Positions 1 to 10,337 of a stretch of DNA of 60,060 bases are shown piece after piece (within the stretch, counting starts at the first letter, position 1; every line of letters starts with the position of its first letter). The DNA is from Chloroflexota bacterium. Lineage in GTDB: Bacteria > Chloroflexota > Anaerolineae > UBA1429. A model generated the notes under the pieces. The model did not search any database, had not been told where the DNA came from, and was given only the letters and a program-made list of their open reading frames with translations. The translations under genes and the position numbers were made by a program. Location of the stretch: positions 1 to 60,060 of the forward strand of contig JAAYAW010000069.1 in the NCBI GenBank assembly GCA_012719135.1, in the 5' to 3' direction.

Positions 1-115
1 CTGCGAATGAGTTCTGAAGGCAGCAGCACACCATCACTATGGATCGTGTGAGAATGGAACTCTATGCGCCCTTGGCTGTTCATATGCGCCCAGTATATCG
101 ATCCCAGACACTATG
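1..115. other. window edge, no gene seen
   Basis: These bases lie downstream of the helicase stop codon. I see no open frame with a credible start and no convincing terminator hairpin. Confidence 0.4.
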
Positions 116-3100
116 TCAACGATCCGCCGCCGGGCGCCGCAGGCCATCCCATACCATGCCCGGTGTATCTCGTCGAAAACCAAGCTCTGCGAGGAGCGAT
201 CCAGCCTCGCCAACCAGCGGCGATTCGCCGTTCCAGGTGTTGGCCAGCACGCGGCGCGGGCGGTGCGCCAGTCCTCCTGGCCGAGTGAGGTGAGAGAGGA
301 CCAGAGACACACCTTCAGTCAGCAGCTCGACCGAGGCTCCCGCCTGTGCTCGCCAACGTCCGCCACCGTGCTCGTAGGCCAACAGCGGAACGCCATCGAC
401 GAGGACGACATAGTTGGTGGGAATTCTGGCCAGAGTCAGCAGGCCGTCCGGGGCGGTACCCTCCGCAGGTGCCTGCGCGGGGGTCACATCCAAGCTGTCC
501 CCGGAGGCATACACCAGTGCTGGATCCAGGGCATTCAGCAACACGATCAGGCCTTTCCCGGGAGCGTCTGCGCGTGCCCACTGCCGCAAACTGTCGAGCG
601 CATCCGGCAGGGCATACTGCAGACCGGTGCGGCCTTGCACAAAGTACCCCCGGCGTATCTCGCCCGAGAGTTCCATCCGATAGAGGTGAGGGTACACAGC
701 AGACCACGCCGGTAGCCCGGCCTGGCCGTCCAGGATATCGCGGCTGAGCAGGCCATAGCCCTGCAAGAGTTGCCGGGCCTGTAGCATGGCCGGGTCCGTG
801 CCCTCCGGCTGCTGGCCGAGAAGACCATACCGATGCACGATGGACCAGCGCCCCTCAACCGGCCGGTTCTCCAGCGATTTCTGTGCCACTCGCCTGCGCC
901 CGGCACTCATCTCCGCCCGGCTCGGGCGGCGCACCGTCGCGGGTCGGCGCGACTCGCGCCAGTCCGCCAGGGCAGCATCCAGCGAACTCCCGAGGCCCTC
1001 TCCCTTGCTGGCAGCGAACTGCCCGCCGACCAGTTCTCGAACCACGTCCAGACGGTCGTTGGTGACGAGACCGCGCAGCACCAGTTCGACGAGCGCGTGC
1101 TCCAGATCGAGCGACGCCATAGAGAGCGCGCTTGCCAGAGCCCGGGTGCTCAGGAAGGCTTCCCTCTGCAAAAAGGCGTACAAGCGCGCCGCGTCTCCGC
1201 TGAGGCCTGCCAACGCCTCTGGCTCCGGCCCGGAACCAATATACATGGCCCCCTCGCCCGCCCAGAGAAAGCGCAGCCGCGCATGCTGGCCATCCACACC
1301 CAGAACCTGCCAGAACACGCTTCCCTGCGAACAGAGCGTGTCCAGTTGCTCAGGGTTATAGTCTGGAACGCGTGCAGGAAAGACGTCCCGCTCCCACACC
1401 TCCGCCGGAAGCAGGAGCCCCGTCAGCTGTGTGATAGCCGACTCCAGGGCATCGACCTCGAGACGCTGTTCTGGATGAACGCCCTGCCAGCGCACCATAA
1501 AGTCCGCATAGTCCGGCAGCGTCACCGCTTGCACCTCGCGGCGCAGCAGCGAGAGCGTCTGTCTGTGCAACCGCTCAAGAACGGCCCGGTCACACCACTC
1601 CTCGGAGTCAGCCTCCGGGGTGAGCCGGCCGCGAAGCAGCACGGCCTGTTCCACCATGTAAGAGAGAGCGTGTTCGAGCCATTCAGGCGCCAGGGCATAC
1701 CGCGCCAGAACCATCTCGCGGGTGAAGGGTCCGTGCGTCCGAGCATACTGGCGCAAGATGGATCGACGAGCCGCCTCTGCTTCTGGAGGTTCATCGCCAC
1801 CGAGCCCGCCAGAGAGCCCCAGAGCATCGCGATAGCGTGGGTACAGATCCGTGGATACCCAACGGGTGCTGCCGTCGGCCGTGGAGAAACAAACCGCACG
1901 ACGTTCCCGTTCAAGCTGTTCAATCCAAACGGACGCATCACCGAGGCACCGCAACGCGATCTCTGCGTCCGAGAGATCGCCGAGTTCCCGGAGCAGCACG
2001 GCAAGCTCGTCAACCGTCCGCGCCTGGTACCCATTGGCCACATGCTGCAGCTCTTGCTCTACCCGATGGACCACCTCCGGACGAAGCAACTCGGCCAGGC
2101 TGCCATCGTCCAGTAGCTCTGCCAACAACTCGCGGTTGACGCTCAGCGCCTGAATCTGGCGCTCAAGTTTGGGTGCGTCGGTATCATAGAGGTGAATCCC
2201 GGCAAACTGCAGAAGCAGCCCCGCCGCCACCGGGGACGGAACCACCGTCTCAGCCTCAACCACCTGAATCCGCCCCGTAGAGATGTCATCAAGGACTTGG
2301 GATAGATGCTCCACGTCCAGCACGTCACGCAGGCAGTCGCGGTATGTCTCTGCGACGAGCGGGAAATCATCCCAACCCCTGGCGATCGCCAGCAGATCCT
2401 TAGCCCGGAGCCTCTGCAGCCAGAAAGGCGTGCGTCGCCCGCCACCCCGTACCCGGGGCAGAACGAGCGCCCGCGCGGCGTTCATCCGAAACTGGGCGCC
2501 GAACAGGGCCGAGTTGGGAAGTTCCTGCAGTACGCGCTCGCGAGCCTCTTCCGCTGTCATCGAACGTATCAGGTCCATGGGAGGCTCCCGATCTCCCTCA
2601 ATCAGCCGGAACAGTAACGCATCGTCGTTTACCTGCACCTCCACCGTGGTCCCCAACCGCTCGCGGAAGGCATGCGTCAGGGCAATAGCCCAGACGGAGT
2701 TCACCCGTGCGCCAAAGCAGGTGTGAATGACAAGCCTTTGATCGCCCAGCGCGTCCGCAAACCTCTCCACAACGACCGTCTGATCGCTGGATATGGCCCC
2801 TATACCCTGAATCTGCTGCCAGACGTAGGAGACGGCATTGCGCGCCGAGGCATCGTCCATCGCATACTCGCGGGCGAGCCAATCGAACAGAGGGGAGGCC
2901 TCAGCGGGCCAGGGGCCCTCGGGACTGTCGGGCGCCCACTCCAGCCTGGCAGTCCGCTCGGCGAGTTGCCGGCGAAACGCTCCGAGGCGTACACCCATGT
3001 GATAATCGCGCTTCGGTAACTCGCCATGCCAAAACGGCATGCGCGGCGTCGAGCCCGAAGCGTCCGCCACCACCATGCGATCCTCGTCGATGCTGAGGAC

Positions 3101-4846
3101 ACGCCAGGTGCTGCTTCCCAGAGTGAACACGTCTCCCACGTGGGTCTCGAACACGAACTCCTCGTCCAGCGTCCCGAGGTTGGTGCGGCCGTCAGGCAGG
3201 TAGACCTGAAAGTCCCCCCGATCGGGGATCGTTCCTCCATTGCGTATTGCCAGGAGCCTCGTCCCGGGCAGGGGCAACAGCCTGCCATTGGCGCGATCCC
3301 ACTCCAGGCAGGGACGCAAGCCAACATAGGCCTCACTACTATAGCCGCCGCTGATCATCTTGAGCACCGCGGTCAGCGCGCTGAGAGTGAGTTGCTCATA
3401 GCCATACGCCTGCCTCACAAGATCGAACAGCACGTCCACCGTCCATGGCTCTGAGGCGACCATGGCGACGATCTGCTGAGCGAGGATGTCCAGGCAGTTA
3501 CGTGGGGTGTGGGTCGGCTCGATATCGCCCTCGACCATCCCGTGAACCGTGGCGGCCGCATCAAGCAGGTCTTCGCGGTGGGTCACATAGATACGCCCGT
3601 AGCTTGTCTGGCCCACCATGTGGCCGGAGCGGCCGATCCGCTGCAAGCCGCGCGATATGCCCCTGGGGGACTGAATCTGCAGGACCGCATCCACGGCGCC
3701 GATATCGATGCCCAGTTCCAGCGAACTGGTGGCGATGAGCGCCGGCAGCTTGCCGGTCTTGAGTGAACGCTCCAGTTCCAGGCGCACGGCCCGCGAGACA
3801 CTGCCATGGTGCGCGCGAAAGGGCCCTCCGACTCGCCCGGTGCCCGTCCACCCCTCGCCCACGGGTACGCCGTTCACCAGCAGCGCCTCTGATGATCCTG
3901 GAGGCACCTGCTCCTCATACTCCTGAGCGTACTGCTCATTGAGGCGGTCGGCCGCGCGCTCCGCACCCCGGCGGCTGTTTGCGAACACCAGCGTGGTTCT
4001 GTGCCGCCGTATCTCATCGAGTACACGTGGGATCAGCGCGGGCCAGATGGATCCTCCAGGGAGACGGCGAAGATCCGGCACGGGCGTGATGATACGCAGA
4101 TCCATCGGCTTGAGCACCCCCGCGTCCACGATCGTCACGGGCCTGGGCGTCAGCACGCGCTCGCCATCGTCGGTCACTTGCCATATGTGGCCGCCAACGA
4201 AGCGTGCCACTTCCTCCAATGGGCGCTGCGTTGCCGAGAGACCGATCCGTTGAATGGGATGCCCGGCGAGTGCCTCCAGGCGCTCCAGGCTGAGCGCAAG
4301 GTGCACGCCTCGTTTGTTCCCGCAAAGCGTGTGCACTTCATCCACGATCACGGTCTCAACCGAAGCCAGGATCTCCCGGGCCTGAGGGCTGGTGAGAAGC
4401 AGGTACAGTGATTCAGGCGTGGTGATCAGGATATGAGGAGGGCGCTGGAGCATCTTCCGCCGCGCTGAGGCCAGCGTATCCCCTGTCCGCACGGCGGTAG
4501 CCACCTGCGGGAAGCTGTCCCCCGCCTGGATGGCTGTGTGGCGTATGCCGCGAAGTGGCTCCTCCAGGTTCCGGGCGATGTCGTTATTGAGCGCTTTGAG
4601 CGGAGACACATACAGCAAGAGGACGCCCTTCAGAGAGGCTTCTCTGGAGAGGGCGGCACAGATCCGATCGATCCCCCAAAGGAATGCCGCGAGCGTCTTG
4701 CCCGATCCAGTAGGAGACAAGATCAGGGTGTTCTCTCCCCTCTGTATGGGCGGCCAGCCCAGCCTCTGGGCCCGCGTGGGCGCGCCATACCGCTCATTGA
4801 ACCACAGGCGGGTAGCAGGCTGAAAGGCATCGAAAACCGTCTCCAT
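116..4846 (-). CDS. lhr: Lhr-type large ATP-dependent DNA helicase
   Basis: Full-length Lhr superfamily 2 helicase of 1576 aa, close to the roughly 1500 aa usual for bacterial Lhr. The motor domain is N-terminal: Walker A SPTGSGKT at about residues 44-51, a DEVH Walker B box, the LSATQRP motif III and the IGRSGHMVGQ motif VI. The long C-terminal half matches the winged-helix and Lhr-CTD part of the family. Lhr proteins move 3' to 5' on single-stranded DNA, unwind RNA:DNA hybrids and act in DNA repair. I chose ATG 4846 because GAGGTGA lies just upstream; a TTG at 4861 is possible. It is transcribed divergently from the HerA-like gene. The family call is firm; the repair role is from family knowledge. 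Confidence 0.93.
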   Translation of the reverse strand: METVFDAFQPATRLWFNERYGAPTRAQRLGWPPIQRGENTLILSPTGSGKTLAAFLWGIDRICAALSREASLKGVLLLYVSPLKALNNDIARNLEEPLRGIRHTAIQAGDSFPQVATAVRTGDTLASARRKMLQRPPHILITTPESLYLLLTSPQAREILASVETVIVDEVHTLCGNKRGVHLALSLERLEALAGHPIQRIGLSATQRPLEEVARFVGGHIWQVTDDGERVLTPRPVTIVDAGVLKPMDLRIITPVPDLRRLPGGSIWPALIPRVLDEIRRHRTTLVFANSRRGAERAADRLNEQYAQEYEEQVPPGSSEALLVNGVPVGEGWTGTGRVGGPFRAHHGSVSRAVRLELERSLKTGKLPALIATSSLELGIDIGAVDAVLQIQSPRGISRGLQRIGRSGHMVGQTSYGRIYVTHREDLLDAAATVHGMVEGDIEPTHTPRNCLDILAQQIVAMVASEPWTVDVLFDLVRQAYGYEQLTLSALTAVLKMISGGYSSEAYVGLRPCLEWDRANGRLLPLPGTRLLAIRNGGTIPDRGDFQVYLPDGRTNLGTLDEEFVFETHVGDVFTLGSSTWRVLSIDEDRMVVADASGSTPRMPFWHGELPKRDYHMGVRLGAFRRQLAERTARLEWAPDSPEGPWPAEASPLFDWLAREYAMDDASARNAVSYVWQQIQGIGAISSDQTVVVERFADALGDQRLVIHTCFGARVNSVWAIALTHAFRERLGTTVEVQVNDDALLFRLIEGDREPPMDLIRSMTAEEARERVLQELPNSALFGAQFRMNAARALVLPRVRGGGRRTPFWLQRLRAKDLLAIARGWDDFPLVAETYRDCLRDVLDVEHLSQVLDDISTGRIQVVEAETVVPSPVAAGLLLQFAGIHLYDTDAPKLERQIQALSVNRELLAELLDDGSLAELLRPEVVHRVEQELQHVANGYQARTVDELAVLLRELGDLSDAEIALRCLGDASVWIEQLERERRAVCFSTADGSTRWVSTDLYPRYRDALGLSGGLGGDEPPEAEAARRSILRQYARTHGPFTREMVLARYALAPEWLEHALSYMVEQAVLLRGRLTPEADSEEWCDRAVLERLHRQTLSLLRREVQAVTLPDYADFMVRWQGVHPEQRLEVDALESAITQLTGLLLPAEVWERDVFPARVPDYNPEQLDTLCSQGSVFWQVLGVDGQHARLRFLWAGEGAMYIGSGPEPEALAGLSGDAARLYAFLQREAFLSTRALASALSMASLDLEHALVELVLRGLVTNDRLDVVRELVGGQFAASKGEGLGSSLDAALADWRESRRPATVRRPSRAEMSAGRRRVAQKSLENRPVEGRWSIVHRYGLLGQQPEGTDPAMLQARQLLQGYGLLSRDILDGQAGLPAWSAVYPHLYRMELSGEIRRGYFVQGRTGLQYALPDALDSLRQWARADAPGKGLIVLLNALDPALVYASGDSLDVTPAQAPAEGTAPDGLLTLARIPTNYVVLVDGVPLLAYEHGGGRWRAQAGASVELLTEGVSLVLSHLTRPGGLAHRPRRVLANTWNGESPLVGEAGSLLAELGFRRDTPGMVWDGLRRPAADR

Positions 4847-4966
4847 GGCATCACCTCGCAAGCAAAGATAGCGCGGCCAGAGGCTATCCGCAAGGAGCCC
4901 GCCACGGCTTTACGAACGGCGCTCGAAGGAGTAGCATCAAGGCCATGGAAGGAAGGAGGCTTACTC

Positions 4967-7468
4967 ATGGCCATACAGAAAGACGGTGCGTTCTTCCTAG
5001 GCAAGCTGTTTGATCTTGCTCAGGGCAAGCTCCTGGACGAGCCCCTGACATACGACCCCGCCGACCTGACAACCCACGCCGTGGTCACTGGGATGACGGG
5101 CTCGGGCAAGACAGGCATGTGTGTGGGCTTGCTGGAGGAGGCGGCGATCGAGGGCATCCCCGCTATCATCATTGACCCCAAGGGCGATCTGACAAACCTG
5201 CTGCTCCACTTTCCCGAGTTTCTGCCGGAGCAGTTCAGACCCTGGGTCGATCCGGAGATGGCCCGGCGCGAAGGCAAGGACGTGGAGGTTGCCGCCGCGG
5301 AGGCAGCGGAAAGCTGGCGCAAGGGCCTTGCCGGCTGGGATCTCGGCGCTCAGGACATTGAACTGCTGAAGGACTCTGTGCGCTTTGGTCTCTTTACGCC
5401 TGGATCAACCGCCGGAACGCCGGTGAATATCCTATCCTCCTTCGCCGCGCCTGAAGTCGGCTGGGAGGAGCACCGTGAGATGCTGCGTGAAAAGATCTCG
5501 ACGATCGTCACCGCATTGCTCGGGCTCATCGGAATCGACGATATCGACCCTCTACGATCCCGTGAGCACATTCTGCTCTCGAATATCCTGGAACATGCGT
5601 GGAGCAGCGGTCAGTCGCTGACCTTGGTGGAGCTCATCCTGCAGACCCAGAATCCTCCCTTTGAGACGCTGGGAGCTTTCCCGGTTGATAGCTTCTTCCC
5701 CAGCAAAGATCGCTCCGACCTGGCCATGCAGTTGAACAGCTTCCTGGCTTCTCCTTCCTTTGAGGTGTGGCGAGAGGGCCAGTCCCTGGACGTCGGCGCG
5801 ATGCTCCATGGGCCCTCCGGCAAGCCCCGCCACAACATCTTCTACCTGGCGCATCTCAACGATAGCGAGCGGATGTTCTTTGTCACGCTATTGTTCGCCT
5901 CTATCGAGTCGTGGATGCGCGCGCAACGTGGCACGGGTAACCTCCGCATGCTGGTGTACTTTGACGAGATTGTGGGATATCTGCCCCCGGTAGCCAATCC
6001 CCCATCGCGCCCGATCATGCTCCGCATGCTCAAGCAGGCCCGGGCGTTTGGCGTCGGGTTGCTGCTCGCCACACAGAACCCGATCGATGTGGATTACCGC
6101 GGCCTCTCCAATGCGGGCACCTGGGTCATTGGGAGATTGCAGACCGACCAGGACAAGCAGCGGCTGCTCGACGGTCTGGATTCTGCCGGGGGCGGCCTGG
6201 ACCGCCAAGAGGTGGACAGGATCATCTCGGTGTTGCCCAAGCGGACGTTCTTTATTCACAACGTCCACGAGAAAGCGCCACGGATCTTTCAGACGCGTTT
6301 CGTACTCAACTACCTGGCCGGCCCGCTGATGCGCACCCAGATCCCCCAGCTCATGGCACTGGACGGGATAGAGCCTCTGCCATCCGCATCTCCAGCGCAG
6401 GAAGCTGCCGCGGCCCAAACGATGCCCGGCGCCGCCACGGCTCGGCCCACTGCCGCCCCCGCCGCCACGGGTGAGCTCCTGAGCGCCACAGCGCCAACGC
6501 CAGGCGGAGCGACAGAGGCGTATGTTCTTCCCGCCACGCAGAGCCTGGGCCAGGCGCTCGCTTCCGCGAACCTCGCCTCTGGCTCGACAATGACGCAGGG
6601 GGAGACCGTCTATCGGCCAGCACTGCTCGCTCAGGCCGAAGTCGCTTACTCGGTGCCAAAGCACGGGCTGAACATGACCAGGCAGATCGCGTCCTTGGCG
6701 GCCGAAGCCAGGGGGCGAACGGTGGTCTGGGAGGACTTTGCCCACGCTGGCTTTGAGCCATCGGTATTGCACCACCCGGCCCTGCCGGATGCGCGCTATG
6801 CGCAGCTCACGGGCTGGCTCTCGGACTCCAGGCAGCTGAACGCCCTCAAGAAGGACTTTGCGGAATGGGTATACCGGACGTCCACCGTTCAGGTCCGCAC
6901 GATCTCTGCCCTGGGCATATCGGTGGGGCCAGATGTCAGTCCGGGCGAGCTGGAATCGATGGTACAGAAAGCGGCACAGGAGTGGGCCAGCAAGGAACAG
7001 AGCACGGCAGAAGCCGCTCACAAGCGCAAGCTGGATGATCTGACAAGCAAGATTCGGCGTCAGGAGAGAGACCTGGAAAGCGAAGAAAGCGAGCTCAAGC
7101 AGCGGCGCGTTGAGGAGGTCGGGAAGGCTGGCGAAGTCATCCTCGGCTTGCTTGGAGTCGGTCGGAAGCGCGGCATCTCCTCTAGCCTGACCAAGAGGCG
7201 CCTGACATCTCAGGCCAAGCAGGACGTGGAGGAGGCCCAAGCCAGGCTGGAGGAACTGGTCAAGCAGCGCGACGAACTCGAGGCGCAGCTCAAGGAAACA
7301 GTCGCTGAGATCGAGGATCGCGCTCAGTCGCTTACCGCGGAGATCACCGAGGTACCCGTCACTCCGTACAAGAAGGACATCTTCGTGGAACTCTTTGGGA
7401 TCGCCTGGTGCCCGTACTATACCGTCATCGTGGATGGCCAGTCCCGAGAGATACCGGCCTTCTCCTAG
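4967..7468 (+). CDS. HerA/FtsK-like ATPase with C-terminal coiled coil (DUF853-like)
   Basis: Predicted 833-aa cytoplasmic P-loop ATPase. Walker A (GMTGSGKT) is at about residues 42-49 and Walker B (LVYFDEIVGYLPP) near 330. An Ala/Pro-rich linker falls near 460-530. A long charged Glu/Lys/Arg/Gln-rich coiled coil occupies about 680-790 and contains the basic patch GRKRG. Family members are hexameric ATPases that pump or remodel DNA, but the substrate of this bacterial branch is not established. ATG 4967 is set by AGGAGG at 4954-4959, eight bases upstream; the frame open further upstream only shadows lhr. The gene is followed on the same strand by a PAC2 gene and is divergent from lhr. Confidence 0.85.
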   Translation: MAIQKDGAFFLGKLFDLAQGKLLDEPLTYDPADLTTHAVVTGMTGSGKTGMCVGLLEEAAIEGIPAIIIDPKGDLTNLLLHFPEFLPEQFRPWVDPEMARREGKDVEVAAAEAAESWRKGLAGWDLGAQDIELLKDSVRFGLFTPGSTAGTPVNILSSFAAPEVGWEEHREMLREKISTIVTALLGLIGIDDIDPLRSREHILLSNILEHAWSSGQSLTLVELILQTQNPPFETLGAFPVDSFFPSKDRSDLAMQLNSFLASPSFEVWREGQSLDVGAMLHGPSGKPRHNIFYLAHLNDSERMFFVTLLFASIESWMRAQRGTGNLRMLVYFDEIVGYLPPVANPPSRPIMLRMLKQARAFGVGLLLATQNPIDVDYRGLSNAGTWVIGRLQTDQDKQRLLDGLDSAGGGLDRQEVDRIISVLPKRTFFIHNVHEKAPRIFQTRFVLNYLAGPLMRTQIPQLMALDGIEPLPSASPAQEAAAAQTMPGAATARPTAAPAATGELLSATAPTPGGATEAYVLPATQSLGQALASANLASGSTMTQGETVYRPALLAQAEVAYSVPKHGLNMTRQIASLAAEARGRTVVWEDFAHAGFEPSVLHHPALPDARYAQLTGWLSDSRQLNALKKDFAEWVYRTSTVQVRTISALGISVGPDVSPGELESMVQKAAQEWASKEQSTAEAAHKRKLDDLTSKIRRQERDLESEESELKQRRVEEVGKAGEVILGLLGVGRKRGISSSLTKRRLTSQAKQDVEEAQARLEELVKQRDELEAQLKETVAEIEDRAQSLTAEITEVPVTPYKKDIFVELFGIAWCPYYTVIVDGQSREIPAFS

Positions 7469-7527
7469 GGCGCGCCATGGGCGGGGTTCCTGCTGCTCCA
7501 AAGGTGGATGCGTCACCTGGGAACAGC

Positions 7528-7556
7528 TTGACCTCTCATCCCTTTCGGGGCAGAAT
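7528..7556 (+). promoter_or_regulatory. candidate sigma-70 promoter for the PAC2 gene
   Basis: TTGACC (7528-7533), a 17-base spacer and CAGAAT (7551-7556), about 75 bases before the PAC2 start. The -10 box matches consensus at four of six positions. It would let the PAC2 gene be transcribed apart from the upstream ATPase. Confidence 0.45.
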
Positions 7557-7630
7557 GAAGGCTATATATCGGCCAACCTACGCCCGGGCGTGTATTCGCC
7601 GCCCGAGAGCAAACAGATAGGGATTAACGC

Positions 7631-8557
7631 ATGCAAGACGCCGTGAGGATCTGGGAGACCCCAGAGACGAGTGACAACTACATGATCGCCGGTTTTGAGC
7701 AGTGGGCTGATGCGGGCGAGATATCCTCCGGGCTGCCGCGATATCTGATCACCCTCACCGGTGCCCAACGCATCGGCAAGATCACGCCCGATGGCTTTTA
7801 CTTTTTCCAGGTGCCGGGGACCCATCACCTGCTCCGCCCGCAGGTCAAGATGGTAGATGGCCATCGGGAACACATGTCAACCCATGAGAACAATCTCCAT
7901 TACGCAACGGTGGGCAATAAAGGCCTCCTCATCTTCACGGGCGAAGAGCCCCACCAGAACGAGGAGCGCTACGCCGAAGCCTTTCTGGACCTTGTGGAAG
8001 CTGCCAAGGTCAAACGCGTCATTCTTTTCGGCGGCGTATACGGCGCGGTCCCCTTTGATCGTGACAGGGACGTATCCTGCGTCTACAGCCTTCCGCGGAT
8101 GAAGAAGGAACTGGACCAGTACGCCCTGCGATTCTCCAACTACGAGGGTGGCACCACCATCGGCAGTTACCTTGCGCACCAGGCAGAGTTCCGTGGGATC
8201 GAGTTGGTCGTCCTTAACGGCTTTGCACCGGCCTACGAGTTCGGCCAGATGGGGCTCACCGTTCAGGCCATGCGGGTCGAAGAGGATTGGAAGGCCTGGC
8301 TCGATATCCTGAGACGCGTGACCTACATGCTGGACCTAGAGCTGGACCTCTCGGATCTGGAGAGGCGCAGCGCCAGCCTGATTGACGTCTGGCAGCGAAA
8401 GATCGCCGAGTTGGAGCAGAAGCATCCTGAGCTGGGGATTAAGGACTATCTCGAAGCCATCGCGAGAGACTTTGAGGAGCATTCGTTCATCCCTCTTGAT
8501 TCCGCATGGGACGTACTGGGAGACATCCTCGAGGATGAGGATCTGAACGAGCTGTAA
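7631..8557 (+). CDS. PAC2 family protein (proteasome-assembly-chaperone-like)
   Basis: A 308-aa cytoplasmic protein whose layout matches PAC2 (DUF75): an early FEQWADAGE segment, a central beta-alpha core with FGGVYGAVPFDRDR near residue 140, and GGTTIGSYLAHQA near 180, followed by helical charged C-terminal residues. Eukaryotic and archaeal relatives are linked to proteasome assembly; bacterial members, common in Actinobacteria and Chloroflexi, have no settled role. No signal peptide or membrane segment is visible. The start ATG follows an AGGG-containing site. The gene follows the HerA-like ATPase after 162 bases and probably has its own promoter. Confidence 0.8.
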   Translation: MQDAVRIWETPETSDNYMIAGFEQWADAGEISSGLPRYLITLTGAQRIGKITPDGFYFFQVPGTHHLLRPQVKMVDGHREHMSTHENNLHYATVGNKGLLIFTGEEPHQNEERYAEAFLDLVEAAKVKRVILFGGVYGAVPFDRDRDVSCVYSLPRMKKELDQYALRFSNYEGGTTIGSYLAHQAEFRGIELVVLNGFAPAYEFGQMGLTVQAMRVEEDWKAWLDILRRVTYMLDLELDLSDLERRSASLIDVWQRKIAELEQKHPELGIKDYLEAIARDFEEHSFIPLDSAWDVLGDILEDEDLNEL

Positions 8558-8564
8558 CGCGCCC

Positions 8565-10310
8565 TCAGCGAGGACGCGTCACGATCCCGAGCCTCCGCAG
8601 GACCCAGATGAGCAGGGGGATGGCAACTGCCATCGTCCCCAAGTACATCGCCACCGCCAGAACAGGGCTACTCGCCTCTTGCTCAGATAGAACCTCAAAG
8701 GCATCGATGGCGATCCGGCCGCCAGCGGCACCGGTCTCTGCCGGATCTGCCACGGTGATTCTGAGGGTGTGCCCACCAGGATCGCCATCCGCAACGAGCG
8801 GCAGGCGAGCGCTGCGGGTTTCCCCCTCACTGTGCAGGCTGATGTACGAGTTCCCGGCATCATCTCGCGGCAGACCAGGGACCGGTTGTCCATCCAGAGA
8901 GATCTGCGCGCGTCCGCCCTCCGGACCCACCTCCGTGATCAGGTCGACATGCTCACCATGGTAGGAGAACGTCAAGCTATCCCCGGGTGCCTCGGATACC
9001 AGCATCGCACCACCGTTCGCCTCCGGCTCAAACACCTGTGCCCAGTTGCCGTAGCGTCTGACGGCGGCGTTCATCTCTTGGTAAAGCCCCAGGCCAACCT
9101 CCTGCTGCGCTTTGGTGGCATCCTGCACCGCCAAGTGAACCTGCCTGGGCGTGAAATCCGGATCCACCATGCGAAAGTAGTACTCAGCGCTGTCGGGAGG
9201 GATGTTGCCCACCTGCCGAAAGTACCAGATCAAGAAAGCCCCGGCCCAGGGCCACTCTTCTCGTGCCAGGCGTATCCCCCGGAGGGTGTAGTCGGCCTGC
9301 TGCTGTTCGGTAACCCGTTGCCAAACCAACTCCCCTGCCGGCATGCTCGCGGGGGCAGCATTCCATCCGTACTCGTTGAACCAGACGGCCTTGCCCTCAT
9401 CTCCGTAGCGCTCCATGATCTCACGGTGTAGCAGCACCCGCTGAAAGTTCAGCACCGCCGGATCGGGTGGCTCCTCCGGGGGATACTGCATTCCGAACGC
9501 GTTGGCGCTGTAGATGTCAAAGTAGGCGGCTGCCCCCGCCCGGTACATGCCATCCAGATACTCCAAGTCGTTCATGGATCGCCACTCTCCGGCATCGGGA
9601 TGAGGCTCTCCCAGGGTGAAGGCCAACGGAGCACTCAACACGCGAACGTTGGGGTCTGCCTCCTTGGCCCTTGTGTAGGCGATCCGAAGCATCTCAACGT
9701 AGGCTTCAGGATTCACAGGACGGTTACCCCACTCGGGAAAGATGTTCGGCTCGTTCCAGATCTGGATGTACTGGATTCGCCCGCGGTAATGGGAAACAAA
9801 GGCATAGACAAAGTCCCCATAGTCGCGGAAATCGTCCGGTGGCGCCTGCTGAAACGTGTTATCATCCCGCGCCCAGGCGGGAGGGCGATCCAGGCGAGCA
9901 ACAATCTCCAGCCCGTACTGCTCGCAGGCAGCCACGATACGATCGTACCTGTCCCACGTGCTCTCCCGTGTCTGCGATGTCAGGTACTCCCCCTTGCGCT
10001 CCGGTTCGAGCTGCTCCCAGGGAAACTGCAGCTTGACCCATCCCAGCCCGGCCTCGGCGGCCATCTGCAGTGTCTTGTCGATCTTCCAGGGCTCGACCTC
10101 GCGCTGGAGGAACATGTTGGCCCCATACGGATTGATGTCGGTATCCGGCAAGAGGCGAGCCTCGGAGGGCGCTTCGTTCTCTAGGCGAATCGCGGCAGCC
10201 CGGTAGGCCATCCGTGCCAACTGGAGCCCGGCGAACGCCAGCAGCGCCACGAGCAAGAGCGCCGCTCCCCACCAGAGCCCCTTTATCCATCGCCAAGCCA
10301 CAGTGCCCAT
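8565..10310 (-). CDS. membrane-anchored clan-A glycoside hydrolase-like protein
   Basis: About 581 aa. One hydrophobic segment near the N-terminus (GAALLLVALLAFAGL) and another near the C-terminus (VLAVAMYLGTMAVAIPLLIW) flank a TIM-barrel-like domain. WNEPNIFPEW supplies the likely acid/base Glu and WFNEYGWNA the likely nucleophile, as in GH5/GH39-type cellulase-fold enzymes. A beta-rich segment precedes the last membrane helix. It should act on polysaccharide or glycoside outside the membrane; the substrate cannot be read. The first possible TTG (10367) lies inside the promoter -35 box, so I reject it. ATG 10310 is used, but GTG 10301 has the better distance from AAGGAG. Confidence 0.75.
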   Translation of the reverse strand: MGTVAWRWIKGLWWGAALLLVALLAFAGLQLARMAYRAAAIRLENEAPSEARLLPDTDINPYGANMFLQREVEPWKIDKTLQMAAEAGLGWVKLQFPWEQLEPERKGEYLTSQTRESTWDRYDRIVAACEQYGLEIVARLDRPPAWARDDNTFQQAPPDDFRDYGDFVYAFVSHYRGRIQYIQIWNEPNIFPEWGNRPVNPEAYVEMLRIAYTRAKEADPNVRVLSAPLAFTLGEPHPDAGEWRSMNDLEYLDGMYRAGAAAYFDIYSANAFGMQYPPEEPPDPAVLNFQRVLLHREIMERYGDEGKAVWFNEYGWNAAPASMPAGELVWQRVTEQQQADYTLRGIRLAREEWPWAGAFLIWYFRQVGNIPPDSAEYYFRMVDPDFTPRQVHLAVQDATKAQQEVGLGLYQEMNAAVRRYGNWAQVFEPEANGGAMLVSEAPGDSLTFSYHGEHVDLITEVGPEGGRAQISLDGQPVPGLPRDDAGNSYISLHSEGETRSARLPLVADGDPGGHTLRITVADPAETGAAGGRIAIDAFEVLSEQEASSPVLAVAMYLGTMAVAIPLLIWVLRRLGIVTRPR

Positions 10311-10337
10311 CTCCTTGCTGAGAAGAGGTGTTGGGCG

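Noticed and set aside
833-2116. 427-aa open frame on the plus strand
   Set aside because: Antisense shadow of the helicase gene: no ribosome site, low-complexity composition, and the opposite frame has clear helicase motifs.
5888-7516. 542-aa open frame on the minus strand
   Set aside because: Antisense to the HerA-like ATPase; no family motifs, and the coding strand has Walker A and B boxes.
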